Of a stretch of DNA of 64,000 nucleotides, positions 24,301 to 36,089 are shown in pieces (position 1 is the stretch's first letter; each line of letters opens with the position of its first letter). The notes under the pieces were generated by a model. That model was given only the letters and a program-made list of their open reading frames with translations, searched no databases and was not told the DNA's origin. Made by a program: the position numbers and the translations under genes. The stretch lies in contig OZ025265.1 in the NCBI GenBank assembly GCA_964019135.1, forward strand, positions 25,085,143 through 25,149,142, given 5' to 3'. Source of the DNA: Arenicola marina (lineage: Eukaryota; Annelida; Polychaeta; Arenicolidae).

Positions 24301-27300
24301 AATGAACCTTTCGGGCAACGGGTCATGAACAGCATAGTGCAGTAGGCCGCCAAACTGGACCAATAAACCTCTCGGGCAACGGGTCATGAACAGCATGGTG
24401 CAGTAGGCTGCCAAACTGGGCCAATGAACCTCTCGGGCAACGGGTCCTGAACAGCATGGTGCAGTGGGCTGCCAAACTGGGCCAATGAACCTCTCAGGCA
24501 ACGGGTCATGAACAGCATAGTGCAGTAGGCCGCCAAACTGGACCAATGAACCTCTCGGGCAACCTGTCATGAACAGCATGATGCAGTAGGCCGCCACACT
24601 GGGCCAATGAACCTCTCGGGCAAGGAGTCATGGACAGCATAGTGCAGTAAGCCGCCAAACTGGGCCAATGAACCTCTCGGGCAACGGGTCATGGACAGCA
24701 TGGTGCAGTAGGCTGCCAAACTGGGCCAATGAACCTCTCGGGCAACGGGTCATGAACAGCATAGTGCAGTAGGCTGCCAAACTGGGCCAATGAACCTCTC
24801 GGGCAACGGGTCATGAACAGCATGGTGCAGTAGGCTGCCAAACTGGGCCAATGAACCTCTCGGGCAACGGGTCATGAACAGCATGGTGCAGTAGGCTGCC
24901 AAACTGGGCCAATGAACCTCTCGGGCAACGGGTCATGAACAGCATAGTGCAGTAGGCTGCCAAACTGGGCCAATGAACCTCTCGGGCAACGGGTCCTGAA
25001 CAGCATGGTGCAGTAGGCTGCCAAACTGGGCCAATGAACCTCTCAGACAACGGGTCATGAACAGCATGGTGCAGTAGGCCGCCACACTGGGCCAATGAAC
25101 CTCTCGGGCAACGGGTCCTGAACAGCATGGTGCAGTAGGCTGCCAAACTGGGCCAATGAACCTCTCAGACAACGGGTCATGAACAGCATGGTGCAGTAGG
25201 CTGCCAAACTGGACCAATGAACCTCTCGGGCAACGGGTCATGAACAACATGGTGCAGTAGGCCGCCAAACTGGACCAATGAACCTCTCAGACAACGGGTC
25301 ATGAACAGCATGGTGCAGTAGGCCGCCAAACTGGACCAATGAACCTCTCGGGCAACGGGTCATGAACAGCATGGTGCAGTAGGCTGCCAAACTGGACCAA
25401 TGAACCTCTCAGACAACGGGTCATGAACAGCATGGTGCAGTAGGCCGCCAAACTGGACCAATGAACCTCTCGGGCAACGGGTCATGAACAGCATGGTGCA
25501 GTAGGCTGCCAAACTGGACCAATGAACCTCTCAGACAACGGGTCATGAACAGCATGGTGCAGTAGGCCGCCAAACTGGACCAATGAACCTCTCGGGCAAC
25601 GGGTCATGAACAGCATGGTGCAGTAGGCTGCCAAACTGGGCCAATGAACCTCTCAGACAACGGGTCATGAACAGCATGGTGCAGTAGGCCGCCAAACTGG
25701 ACCAATGAACCTCTCGGGCAACGGGTCATGAACAGCATGGTGCAGTAGGCCGCCAAACTGGACCAATGAACCTCTCGGGCAACGGGTCATGAACAGCATG
25801 GTGCAGTAGGCTGCCAAACTGGGCCAATGAACCTCTCGGGCAACGGGTCATGAACAGCATGGTGCAGTAGGCTGCCAAACTGGACCAATGAACCTCTCAG
25901 ACAACGGGTCATGAACAGCATGGTGCAGTAGGCTGCCAAACTGGACCAATGAACCTCTCAGACAACGGGTCATGAACAGCATGGTGCAGTAGGCTGCCAA
26001 ACTGGACCAATGAACCTCTCGGGCAACGGGTCATGAACAGCATGGTGCAGTAGGCTGACAAGCTGGACCAATGAACCTCTCAGACAACGGGTCATGAACA
26101 GCATGGTGCAGTAGGCCGCCAAACTGGACCAATGAACCTCTCGGGCCACGGGTCATGAACAGCATGGTGCAGTAGGCTGCCAAACTGGACCAATGAACCT
26201 CTCAGACAACGGGTCATGAACAGCATGGTGCAGTAGGCTGTCAAACTGGACCAATGAACCTCTCGGGCAACGGGTCATGAACAGCATGGTGCAGTAGGCT
26301 GCCAAACTGGACCAATGAACCTCTCGGGCAACGGGTCATGAACAGCATGGTGCAGTAGGCCGCCAAACTGGACCAATGAACCTCTCGGGCAACGGGTCAT
26401 GAACAGCATGGTGCAGTAGGCTGCCAAACTGGACCAATGAACCTCTCAGACAACGGGTCATGAACAGCATGGTGCAGTAGGCCGCCACACTGGACCAATG
26501 AACCTCTCGGGCAACGGGTCATGAACAGCATGGTGCAGTAGGCCGCCAAACTGGACCAATGAACCTCTCAGACAACGGGTCATGAACAGCATGGTGCAGT
26601 AGGCTGCCAAACTGGACCAATGAACCTCTCAGACAACGGGTCATGAACAGCATGGTGCAGTAGGCTGCCAAACTGGACCAATGAACCTCTCGGGCAACGG
26701 GTCATGAACAGCATGGTGCAGTAGGCTGCCAGACTGGGCCAATGAACCTCTCGGGCAACGGGTCCTGAACAGCATGGTGCAGTAGGCCGCCAAACTGGAC
26801 CAATGAACCTCTCGGGCAACGGGTCATGAACAGCATGGTGCAGTAGGCCGCCAAACTGGGCCAATGAACCTCTCGGGCAACGGGTCATGAACAGCATGGT
26901 GCAGTAGGCCGCCAAACTGGGCCAATGAACCTCTCGGGCAACGGGTCATGAACAGCATGGTGCAGTAGGCTGCCAAACTGGACCAATGAACCTCTCGGGC
27001 AACGGGTCATGAACAGCATGGTGCAGTAGGCCGCCAAACTGGGCCAATGAACCTCTCGGGCAACGGGTCATGAACAGCATGGTGCAGTAGGCTGCCAAAC
27101 TGGGCCAATGAACCTCTCGGGCAACGGGTCATGAACAGCATGGTGCAGTAGGCTGCCAAACTGGACCAATGAACCTCTCGGGCAACGGGTCATGAACAGC
27201 ATAGTGCAGTAGGCCGCCAAACTGGGCCAATGAACCTCTCGGGCAACGGGTCATGAACAGCATGGTGCAGTAGGCTGCCAAACTGGACCAATGAACCTCT

Positions 27301-27797
27301 CGGGCAACGGGTCCTGAACAGCATGGTGCAGTAGGCCGCCAAACTGGGCCAATGAACCTCCCGGGCAACGGGTCATGAACAGCATGGTGCAGTAGGCTGC
27401 CAAACTGGGCCAATGAACCTCTCGGGCAACGGGTCATGAACAGCATGGTGCAGTAGGCTGCCAAACTGGACCAATGAACCTCTCGGGCAACGGGTCATGA
27501 ACAGCATAGTGCAGTAGGCCGCCAAACTGGGCCAATGAACCTCTCGGGCAACGGGTCATGAACAGCATGGTGCAGTAGGCCGCCAAACTGGACCAATGAA
27601 CCTCTCGGGCAACGGGTCATGAACAGCATAGTGCAGTAGGCTGCCAAACTAGGCCAATGAACCTCTCGGGCAACGGGTCATGAACAACATGGTGCAGTAG
27701 GCTGCCAAACTGGGCCAATGAACCTCTCGGGCAACGGGTCATGAACAGCATAGTGCAGTAGGCCGCCAAACTGGGCCAATGAACCTCTCGGCACGAG
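21383..27797. repeat. 6.4-kb satellite, about 105 copies of a 61-bp unit
   Basis: Uninterrupted head-to-tail array of a 61-bp unit (CCAATGAACCTCTCGGGCAA, then CGGGTCATGAACAGC, ATGGTGCAGTAGGC, CGCCAAACTGGG). The main variants are GGGCAACGG versus AGACAACGG, CCGCC versus CTGCC, GGGCC versus GGACC, and GGTCATGA versus GGTCCTGA. Higher-order structure is visible: a 122-bp dimer alternating GGGCAACGG and AGACAACGG around 25.26-25.75 kb, and a six-unit block (366 bp) repeated back to back at about 22.77-23.13 and 23.13-23.50 kb. The minus strand lacks stops over long stretches because 3 x 61 = 183 bp, giving a false 61-residue repeat protein. Both flanks carry tRNA-like fragments. Confidence 0.97.
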
Positions 27798-27838
27798 ACA
27801 GGATGTGGATCTGTGCATCCATCTCGCCCCCAGATTGG

Positions 27839-29789
27839 GTACCCGGGAAGGGATTCGAACCCATGACATATTGATCTGCGGCTTAGTGTGCTAACCACTA
27901 CACCATGGAGGCTTCGATCACTGGGGACGGTACAGGTTAGAGCGACGTCATGTCCCCCGGGGTTGGAGGTGGGGGGAGGGGGGGGGGGGTGCTAGTCCAC
28001 TCCTCAAAAAAGGACAGCATGAATTTAGACATGAATACCTGGGGGCACGAACCGCCGAACCTGATGGCTGGCCTGGCAGAGCTTGCTCACTGGACAACGC
28101 CGAGCGCGCTAACCATCAGACCATTAGAGTGAGACCTGCTGAGTTATGGTCATCACGGCGACGGGCGACGAGCCTGGGAACCAGCCAATACCGTGTGGCG
28201 AACGCCGTGTCTAGCGGCAGAATCCACTCTCTATCATCGCATACAGCAGTAGCAGACACGGGCTGTAACCCATGGAGCAGTGTGTCTGAGCCCTGATCCA
28301 CAGAGAGGGGCACCCGCGAGGGTGGGGGGGCTGTTGGTGGGGGGGGGGTGCATGCGTCGGGAGGGGATCGGAGGGAGGGGCGGATGTGACAATGGAATGT
28401 CTGGGGTGGTGTGTGTTGTTGGGGACGCGGGGTGGGGGCTGTCGCGGGCGAAGGAGGCAGGGGGGGTGGGATTAAATCTGATTTTCGAAGAAATCTTTCA
28501 CAGCTCTCAGCGAGATGAGGGTTTGCCATTTGCAGAAGATGTGACAAGGAATGTAATGGGAATAAAAGAAGTACCGCATTCCATGCGACATTCTTACCAT
28601 GTTTCCGCAGTGTCTGCACGCAATAAAGCCAAGAAGTATTGTACTTTGTTACAAAAATGAGAGAAACCAATGAGAAATACCCTAAATATACATATCCAAA
28701 ATGCAAATTTGGGAGTCGGAGCCCCTATATATGTCAGACCCCGTAACCACGAGAAAAAATTCGGCCACCGAATTGCGCACACATAATGGCTAAACTGGAC
28801 CAAGGAACGCAAGAAACCCAAGAAACCCAAGGAACCCAAGGAACCCAAGGAACCCAAAGAACCCAAGGAACCCAAGGAACCCAAGGAACCCAAGAAACCC
28901 AAGGAACCCAAGGAACCCAAGGAACCCAAGAAAGCGCGACGACGATGAATAAATAAGGTTAACAAGCCTCAGAGTAGGTGCCCGGGGCCGGATCGAACCC
29001 CGCGGTCTAGCGCTGTGACCACTACAACACGGAGGCCCCCCTCCGCCAGCGGCAGCGCGACGGCGCATGAGCGTACATCGTTGTACATATCGCCGCGGAC
29101 TGACCACAAACAAACGTCCATGCGAATGAGTCGTGCGTGTATACCTACCAGTTTAAAGTGCGAAGCTTACCACCATGCAAACCAGCTAGCAGGGTCAATC
29201 CAAACTCGCTTTGTTAGCCGTGCCCACATCCCCCCCCCCCCCCGCCCACGCTCCTCTCACCCTCCCCCATTAACCTTGTATATATATGACACACAATAAG
29301 CCTGGGGTTGCTCTAGAAAATTCGGGTGAACAGTGGGGGTTGGGGGTATTTATATATCTGTATATATCCGTGTGTCTGTAGATGTGTTTTCCAGACCACT
29401 CAGACCGCGGGTTGGGTGGCTGGATGGGTTGGGGATGAGGTGGAGGTGGTGGAGGAGGGGTTGACACAATCGGATACTTGCAGCGAGAAAGGCTTTTACG
29501 GTCTGTCGCGAATGGCACTACCTGCCTGCCGCGAACGGTGTCGTTAAAGCCGTAAAAGGCGACATCTACCGGAGAGTGCAGCTGCCAAGATAACAATGGA
29601 AGCCGTCAACAACAGCGGAACTCTACAACAATAAGACAAACGCCAGGTATTATGTATAAAACTGTAGCCCCCCCTCCCCCTCCCCCCTCCACCTTCCCAA
29701 CCCCCACCCCCTCCGGTCCTACTGGACAACAAATCCTGACATTGACGTGCGCGGTATATAGCTACCGTTCATTGGTATCGGTATTACCG
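27839..29789. repeat. 1.95-kb tandem duplication, copy 1
   Basis: A 1951-bp unit repeated directly at 29790. In order it contains a minus-strand tRNA-derived half element (27839-27914), a G-rich stretch, a tRNA-like A-box scrap (about 28105-28135) and a unique block with AATCTGATTTTCGAAGAAAT. A 9-bp repeat array (28801-28932) follows. Next come another minus-strand tRNA-like element (about 28980-29036) and a block with CTTTTACGG/CCGTAAAAG inverted repeats (about 29490-29560). Copies differ by scattered substitutions, small indels and above all the length of the 9-bp array, so the duplication is recent. Confidence 0.93.
28801..28932. repeat. 9-bp array (GGAACCCAA), short allele
   Basis: About 15 copies of (G/A)GAACCCAA. 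An ATG at 28786 reads through the array in frame as Met-Ala-Lys-Leu-Asp-Gln then Gly/Glu-Thr-Gln repeats, and stops at 28954-28956. The 9-bp unit keeps all three frames open, so ORFs here are weak evidence for a protein. Confidence 0.9.
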
Positions 29790-31789
29790 CCCCCCGGGAA
29801 GGGATTCGAACCCAGGACATATTGATCTGCGGTTTAGTGCGCTAACCACTACACCATGGAGGCTTCGATCACTGGGGACGGTAAAGGTTAGAGCGTCGTC
29901 ATGTCCCCCGGGGTTGGAGGTGGGGGGAGGGGGGGGGGGGGCTAGTCCACTTCTCAAAAAGGACAGCATGAATTTACACGCGCTCACTGGGCAACGCCGA
30001 GTGGGCTAACCACCAGACCATTCGAGTGAGCCCGACTGAGTTATGGCCATCACGGTGACGGGCGACGAGCCTGGGAACCAGCCAATACCCTGTGGCGAAC
30101 GCCGTGTCTAGCGGCAGAATCCACTCTCTATCATCGCATACAGCAGCAGCAGACACGGGCTGTAACCCATGGAGCAGTGTGTCTGAGCCCTGATCCACAG
30201 AGAGGGGCACCCGCAAGGGGTGGGGGGGGGGGGGAGTGCATGCGTCGGCAGGGGATCGGGGGGGAGGGGCAGATGTGACAATGGAATGCCTGGGGTGGTG
30301 TGTGTTGTTGGGGACGGGGGGTGGGGGCTGTCGCGGGCGAAGGAGGCAGGGGGGGGGGGATTAAATCTGATTTTCGAAGAAATCTTTCACAGCTCTCAGC
30401 GAGATGAGGGTTTGCCATTTGCAGAAGATGTGACAAGGAATGTAATGGGAATAAAAGAAGTACCGCATTCCATGCGACACTTTTACCATGTTTCCGCAGT
30501 GTCTGCACGCAATAAAGCCAAGAAGTATTGTACTTTGTTACAAAAATGAGAGAAACCAATGAGAAATACCCTAAATATACATATCCAAAATGCAAATTTG
30601 GGAGTCGGAGCCCCTATATATGTCACACCCCGTAACCACGAGAACAAATTCGGCCACCGAATTGCGCACACATAATGGCTAAACTGGACCAAGGAACGCA
30701 GGAAACCCAAGAAACCCAAGGAACCCAAGGAACCCAAGGAACCCAAAGAACCCAAGGAACCCAAGGAACCCAAGGAACCCAAGGAACCCAAGGAACGCAA
30801 GAAACCCAAGAAACCCAAGGAACCCAAGGAACCCAAGGAACCCAAGGAACCCAAAGAACCCAAGGAACCCAAGAAACCCAAGGAACCCAAGGAACCCAAG
30901 AAACCCAAGGAACCCAAGGAACCCAAGGAACCCAAAGACCCCAAGGAACCCAAAGAACCCAAGGAACCCAAGGAACCCAAGGAACCCAAGGAACCCAAGG
31001 AACCCAAAGAACCCAAAGAACCCAAGGAACCCAAGGAACCCAAGGAACCCAAGGAACCCAAGAAACCCAAGGAACCCAAGGAACCCAAGGAACCCAAGGA
31101 ACCCAAAGAACCCAAAGAACCGCGACGACGATGGAGAAATAAGGGAAACAAGCCTCAGAGTAGGTGCCCGGGGCCGGATCGAACCCCGCGGTCTAGCGCT
31201 GTGACCACTACACCACGGAGGCCCCCCTCCGCCAGCGGCAGCGCGACGGCGCATGAGCGTACATCGTTGTACATATCGCCGCGGACTGACCACAAACAAA
31301 CGTCCATGCGAATGAGTCGTGCGTGTATACCTACCAGTTTAAAGTGCGAAGCATACCACCATGCAAACCAGCTAGCAGGGTCAATCCAAACTCGCTTTGT
31401 TAGCCGTGCCCACATCCCCCCCCCCCACCTCCCGCCCTCAACCCACGCTCCTCTCACCCTCCCCCATTAACCTTGTATATATATGACACACAATAAGCCT
31501 GGGGTTGCTCTAGAAAATTCGGGTGAACAGTGGGGTTTGGGGGTATTTATATATCTGTATATATCCGTGTGTCTGTAGATGGGTTTTCCAGACCACTCAG
31601 ACCGATGGTTGGGTGGCTGGATGGGTTGGGGATGGGGTGGAGGTGGTGGGGGAGGGGTTGACACAATCGGATACTTGCAGCGAGAAAGGCTTTTACGGTC
31701 TGTCGCGAATGGCACTACCTGCCTGCCGCGAACGGTGTCGTTAAAGCCGTAAAAGGCGACATCTACCGGAGAGTGCAGCTGCCAAGATA
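29790..31789. repeat. 1.95-kb tandem duplication, copy 2
   Basis: Second copy of the unit, entering the assembly gap at 31790 just where copy 1 continues for about 200 bp more. Its 9-bp array is three times longer. A third copy hidden in the gap cannot be excluded. Confidence 0.93.
30690..31121. repeat. 9-bp array (GGAACCCAA), long allele
   Basis: 432 bp, that is 48 copies, against about 15 in the sister copy. The same ATG (30675) reads through in frame and ends in Ala-Thr-Thr-Met-Glu-Lys, almost as in copy 1. The minus-strand Leu-Gly-Ser and Leu-Gly-Phe repeat ORFs are by-products. Confidence 0.92.
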
Positions 31790-31989
31790 NNNNNNNNNNN
31801 NNNNNNNNNNNNNNNNNNNNNNNNNNNNNNNNNNNNNNNNNNNNNNNNNNNNNNNNNNNNNNNNNNNNNNNNNNNNNNNNNNNNNNNNNNNNNNNNNNNN
31901 NNNNNNNNNNNNNNNNNNNNNNNNNNNNNNNNNNNNNNNNNNNNNNNNNNNNNNNNNNNNNNNNNNNNNNNNNNNNNNNNNNNNNNNNN
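31790..31989. other. Assembly gap (200 N)
   Basis: Placeholder gap between the second duplicated unit and the left arm of the palindrome. Both flanks are assembly-hostile, so the true distance may differ greatly from 200 bp. Confidence 0.95.
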
Positions 31990-32238
31990 GGTTGGCATGG
32001 ATCTGCCCCTGTGCGTAATACGTGACCTATGCTGAAACAATTAATGGCATGCCCTTAAATGAAAGGAACACCCCCCACACCCCTTTGATCTTTCTCTTTA
32101 CGCTGATTTAGTGTGGCTGATGTGCATATACACTGATATAGTATACCTCATGACACTATCTGACGGTCAAGACTCAAGTGTCAGTGACACTGACTGTTAC
32201 AGACAGACTGGCACTGCCAGTGTCACTGAGTGCAACAT

Positions 32239-32440
32239 TGTTTTTATGCATTTAGGAATTTAATAAATGATTTAGAGCAATGTGTTGGAGACGCAATACT
32301 GTCCCACAGACACAAAATGTTCGTTGGACGCCAATGGAGGCACGGACACATAACTGCCACAGCTAGGCTCATCACCAATCGCAAAAAGTTCATCCAAGAC
32401 GGCGGTTAGCAACACATCTTGTTCCTTGTGCGCCATTTTG
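32239..32440 (-). CDS. Small ORF in left palindrome arm
   Basis: Mirror copy of the ORF in the right arm: ATG on the minus strand near 32438 in the context AAAATGGCG, about 54 codons (MAHKEQDVLLTAV... to ...VSNTLL) ending near 32275. It differs from its partner by a few residues. No domain is recognised. It may be the start of a longer, spliced or lost gene. Confidence 0.35.
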
Positions 32441-32751
32441 AAACAAACCCTCGCGCGGGAATTCTGGGAAAAATAAAAAATCGGCTGTGACCAATGTCGT
32501 TGCATAGCGAGCTCCGAGTGACCAAAAATGTTCGCGGCGGTCGAGCGTGCTCCGCAACTCAACCCCGGTCCCCCTGTGGCGTTGGCCGTCCGACACGCTT
32601 TTGACAACAACCGCAATTGACCAGGGTTGAGTTGCGGAGCACGCTCGACCGCCGCGAACATTTTTGGTCACTCGGAGCTCGCTATGCAACGACATTGGTC
32701 ACAGCCGATTTTTATTTTTCCCAGAATTCCCGCGTGAGGGTTTGTTTCAAA

Positions 32752-32916
32752 ATGGCGCACAAGGAACAAGATGTGTTGCTAACCGCCGTCTCGGATAAAC
32801 TTTTTGCGATTGGTGATGAGCCTAGCTGTGGCAGTTATGTGTCCGTGCCTCCATTGGCGTCCAACGAACATTTTGTCTCTTTGGGACAGTATCGCGTCTC
32901 CAACACATTGCTCTAA
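32752..32916 (+). CDS. Small ORF in right palindrome arm
   Basis: ATG at 32752 in a good initiation context (AAAATGGCG), 54 codons reading MAHKEQDVLLTAVSDKLFAI onward, stop at 32914-32916. A larger frame from 32617 runs through it. Conserved with the left-arm copy, but that may only reflect recent duplication. No known family. Confidence 0.35.
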   Translation: MAHKEQDVLLTAVSDKLFAIGDEPSCGSYVSVPPLASNEHFVSLGQYRVSNTLL

Positions 32917-33204
32917 ATCATTTATTAAATTCCCTAAATGCATAAAAACAATGTTGCACTCAGTGACACTGGCAGTGCCAGTCTGTCTGTAACAGTCAGT
33001 GTCACTGACACTTGAGTCTTGACCGTCAGATAGTGTCGTGAGGTATACTATATCAGTGTATATGCACATCAGCCACACTAAATCAGCGTAAAGAGAAAGA
33101 TCAAAGGGGTGTGGGGGGTGTTCTTCCATTTAAGGGCATGCCATTAATTGTTTCAGCATAGGTCACGTATTACGTACAGGGGCAGATCCATGCCGACCAT
33201 GGGG

Positions 33205-33325
33205 AAGTCTTCTATTTAACATATGAAAACCAAAAGCAGCCCCCCCCCGCTATCCAGCATATCTGGATCCGACCCACACACTAGCCCCCCCTATCTAGAT
33301 TTTCTGGTTCCCCACCTGTACGCAT
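33205..33325 (+). mobile_element. Diverged copy of the GGATCCGCCCCTG MITE family
   Basis: Shares TTTAACATATGAAAACC, CATATCTGGATCCGACCC and ATTTTCTGG with the copies at 56.1 and 57.8 kb. The terminal GGATCCGCCCCTG is degraded here. It abuts the right palindrome arm. Confidence 0.65.
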
Positions 33326-33339
33326 GCCTAGCATTTACT

Positions 33340-34189
33340 ACAATAATGCATTTTGTAGGCTCTATCATGGCCGGAATATGGAATGGATCTAGGATCCATA
33401 ATGCCTACTGCTTTGCAACTCCTTCCCCCCCCCCACCCCCCCAACCCCATTTCTGTGTCAGTTAATTTACTGTGCCTGTGGTAATATGTAAGATTTAGAT
33501 TCATATTTTTTAAAAAAATTCACATTCATGTCATAATTATTTCATTACCATATAGTATTCTTTTTTTCTTTGATATCTATACCTTTATGCTTTAAAGTCT
33601 ACTATATTAATATTTTACTCCTGCAAGGAGAACTATTGTTCACACTAAATTAAACCTACTTTATTTGAAGTTTAATGTCACCATGCTCTGTTTAGTGTTG
33701 CTGACCATTTATCTAACTTATGTACGTATCACTCTTACAACCTCTTTACACGAAACAGCACCATGCACACTGGACCACCTGGCCACAGATGAGCCCCATT
33801 CCAGTGCTATGGTAACGAATACTTCTTCTTTGATAAAGCCTACTTGCCGTGTTTTGCACAATTGAAGGCCAGTCTAAGTTTCCATTGAAGTAACATACAT
33901 GTTTAACAAAGAAGTCCTTGAAAGTCAAACTTTCACCGGCTTCATATTTTAGCGGGATTGATTTAACAACATAACAGTAATCATTTGGTCTTTGTTATCA
34001 CTGTTTCACTGGGAAATAATATGTTCTGTTGGCGTTACAGTGTAAAAATATAAATTGGATCTTTTTGTTTCTGCAGGCACTATATGTATAGTTGCAATGG
34101 AACGTTTAAATTATAGGACACCCATTTTACATTTCAGAATCCTGTGTCACGCATTGGCCCCATCCCTCACTGACTGGTGCCAAACTGTG
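33340..34189. other. AT-rich spacer
   Basis: AT-rich with a C-run at about 33425. Short ORFs only. No gene is supported. Confidence 0.3.
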
Positions 34190-34560
34190 GAGAAGAGTGT
34201 TAAGTTTGCTGTGGCTGCCTAGCAATCAGGAGTCCTTCCGCAGGGTTTGACTTGAGCAAGGGGTCTCTGCACTGTCTTGTAATGGCAGTGTGTAGTGCGT
34301 TGTACGGACCTTGCGAAACTTCATGGCCTGATAGGGCGGCTATGGAATTACATCGCAATTCTACCATGCCAAGTATGGATTGCCTGGAGTCATAGGCAGT
34401 GTGGATGGCACCCATATTGCCATACCGGCACCATCCGAGTTCCGGGATTATTTCATCAATATATAAGGGCCATTTGTCCGTCATTGAGAAGAAATTCAAT
34501 AAGATCGACACATTCCAGTCATCGGCCAGATGTGGAGAGAACAGTTGGACTTTGAAAGTG
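34190..34560 (+). pseudogene. PIF/Harbinger transposase remnant
   Basis: A diverged PIF/Harbinger-type transposase piece. The hallmark is LPGVIGSVDGTHIAIPAPSE at about 34380-34445, holding the first catalytic Asp of the DDE nuclease. Upstream, in other frames, are matches to the preceding helical region (VCSALYGPCETSWPDRAAME, about 34290-34347). At least two frameshifts and a stop soon after the DGTH motif make it non-functional. A Myb/SANT-like ORF on the opposite strand at 36.1-36.4 kb may be the partner gene that such elements usually carry. Confidence 0.8.
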
Positions 34561-35205
34561 TACAAGGACATATGACATTTTTGGAAAATTTGCAATGTGA
34601 AAGATATCCCTGTGGTGATGATGGCGGCATAAATGGTGCAGGTCATTCGGAGCACGAAAATGCCGAATTCATGGACATCTTTGAAGAACGCCAGCGTTTT
34701 TCCCTTTTAATAAGTGGTTATTGTGTGATGCTCTATATTCCCCTTGTCAGTTCAAAGTTCCATATCGGAAGATGATAAATATTTGGGGTTTCGCTTGTCG
34801 CAATAATTGATAAATCATTTAACAAAGAAATCCATATCTACATTTGGCCAACCCAGTAAGACCATTGTATTCATCTTACGGATATGTAGCTTAAAACTGT
34901 TTGTAAACGTGTATTCGTCGATACATGTTCTTTCTACAAGATTTTCTGTATTCGTTTAACTGTCCATGAATGTCTTTGGATCACGCTTTGTATTAGTCTC
35001 CCTTTCTCAAATAAGCCGGAACACAATGCTGTGGTTTGAGAGTTTCTTTTCGTTACGCATTGAATAGGATGGGAGTTGTAGTATAGCGACTTTAGCGACA
35101 AGGTTGTGAAGCCGATCGCCCACCATTCATTACCTAAGCAGATTGTCTGAAAGGAAAGCACGAGACCAGGCATCTGTCCACAGTGCAATTTATTTCATTT
35201 CTTAA

Positions 35206-35450
35206 CGTTCGAACATAATGCACGCATGATAGCGTTTCTTTCTCGTGTGGTGACGTTGCGCTGATGCTCCAGCACTAAGGAGCGCACCCTGAGTTTCTGT
35301 AGCTGCTGCTGCTGACTGTCTGTGCTCTTCCAAGAAAGTGCGGAACCACACTGGAGGCTAGACGGCTCGCCGCTTACGTTGGCGTCGGGCGGCGACGTTT
35401 CTATGACGCTGACGTGGAGCTGTAGTCGCCAGGCTCCTTTACCTATCGGT
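35206..35450 (-). pseudogene. Possible C-terminal exon of Myb-like partner
   Basis: Minus-strand frames read a basic segment (RRQRKRRAV), then FRTFLEEHRQ and, in a neighbouring frame, QQQQLQKLRVRSLVLEHQRN to a stop after CSNVKK. Basic-plus-coiled-coil tails like this are usual in Harbinger Myb-like proteins. The frame change suggests decay. Weak evidence. Confidence 0.3.
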
Positions 35451-36089
35451 CACTATGTCACCTGCAATGAATCACACCACTCAATTAGGCACTCCAATTA
35501 TGAGTGCCATCAAAGTTGTACAGTAAATATCATTAACCACCAGTTATTTCCGGCTTGCTTATTGGCAGTATATGTCGTCATGGCCACTATAATTCCTGGC
35601 GGTCAGGAACACGTACTAACCGTACCATGTGCTGTTGCTAATAACACAGGCCGGGGTTGCCCTTGCTAGAGTTTCACTTGTTACTGGCCTCATATGGCAG
35701 AGAAATTTCTCTACACAACCGCGCCATTATACCGCGTTTTCCTTCGCATTTTTTCATCAGCATAGGACTCACGATGGTATGACAGGAAAGCACTTCCACC
35801 TCTATTCCATTGCGTTATTTAAGAACACTAAAGATGCACTTGCAGCTCCTTTAGAGTTTGTAAATGAATGTCTCGCCTTAGCATCGAATCTACCTGCAGT
35901 GCAGCAAAACAGCAATCCTACAGCAATCGCACTCCTGGGTTGCCGGCATTTTCCCGCGATCATCCACGATGGTCTTGAAGCTGTGCAAGCTAAGATAAAT
36001 ACATATATAAGATACCAGATAAATTTGGTCCAAAAATAGGGAATGAATAACTTGAAAAGTTTACAGATCTACACAATAACAGTACAAGA

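Larger units (their letters stand above)
31990..33198. repeat. 1.2-kb palindrome (foldback element)
   Basis: Two arms of about 579 bp (31990-32568 and 32621-33198) are near-identical inverted repeats around a 52-bp spacer. The arm continues to the very edge of the N gap, so it may be longer. Each arm carries an identical-length small ORF oriented outward and internal CAGTGTCACTGA-type repeats. About 80 bp next to the centre recurs at 39925-40005, beside MULE transposase fragments. This suggests, without proving, that the palindrome is a long-TIR foldback derivative of a MULE-like family. Confidence 0.93.

Noticed and set aside
21395-27898. Many minus-strand ORFs of 60-130 codons with a repeated 61-residue sequence
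   Set aside because: They come from the 61-bp satellite, whose three-unit period (183 bp) keeps a frame open. There is no start context, splice structure or domain.
30483-31299. Leu-Gly-Ser and Leu-Gly-Phe repeat ORFs of over 200 codons
   Set aside because: Antisense readings of the 9-bp GGAACCCAA array; a 9-bp unit keeps every frame open.
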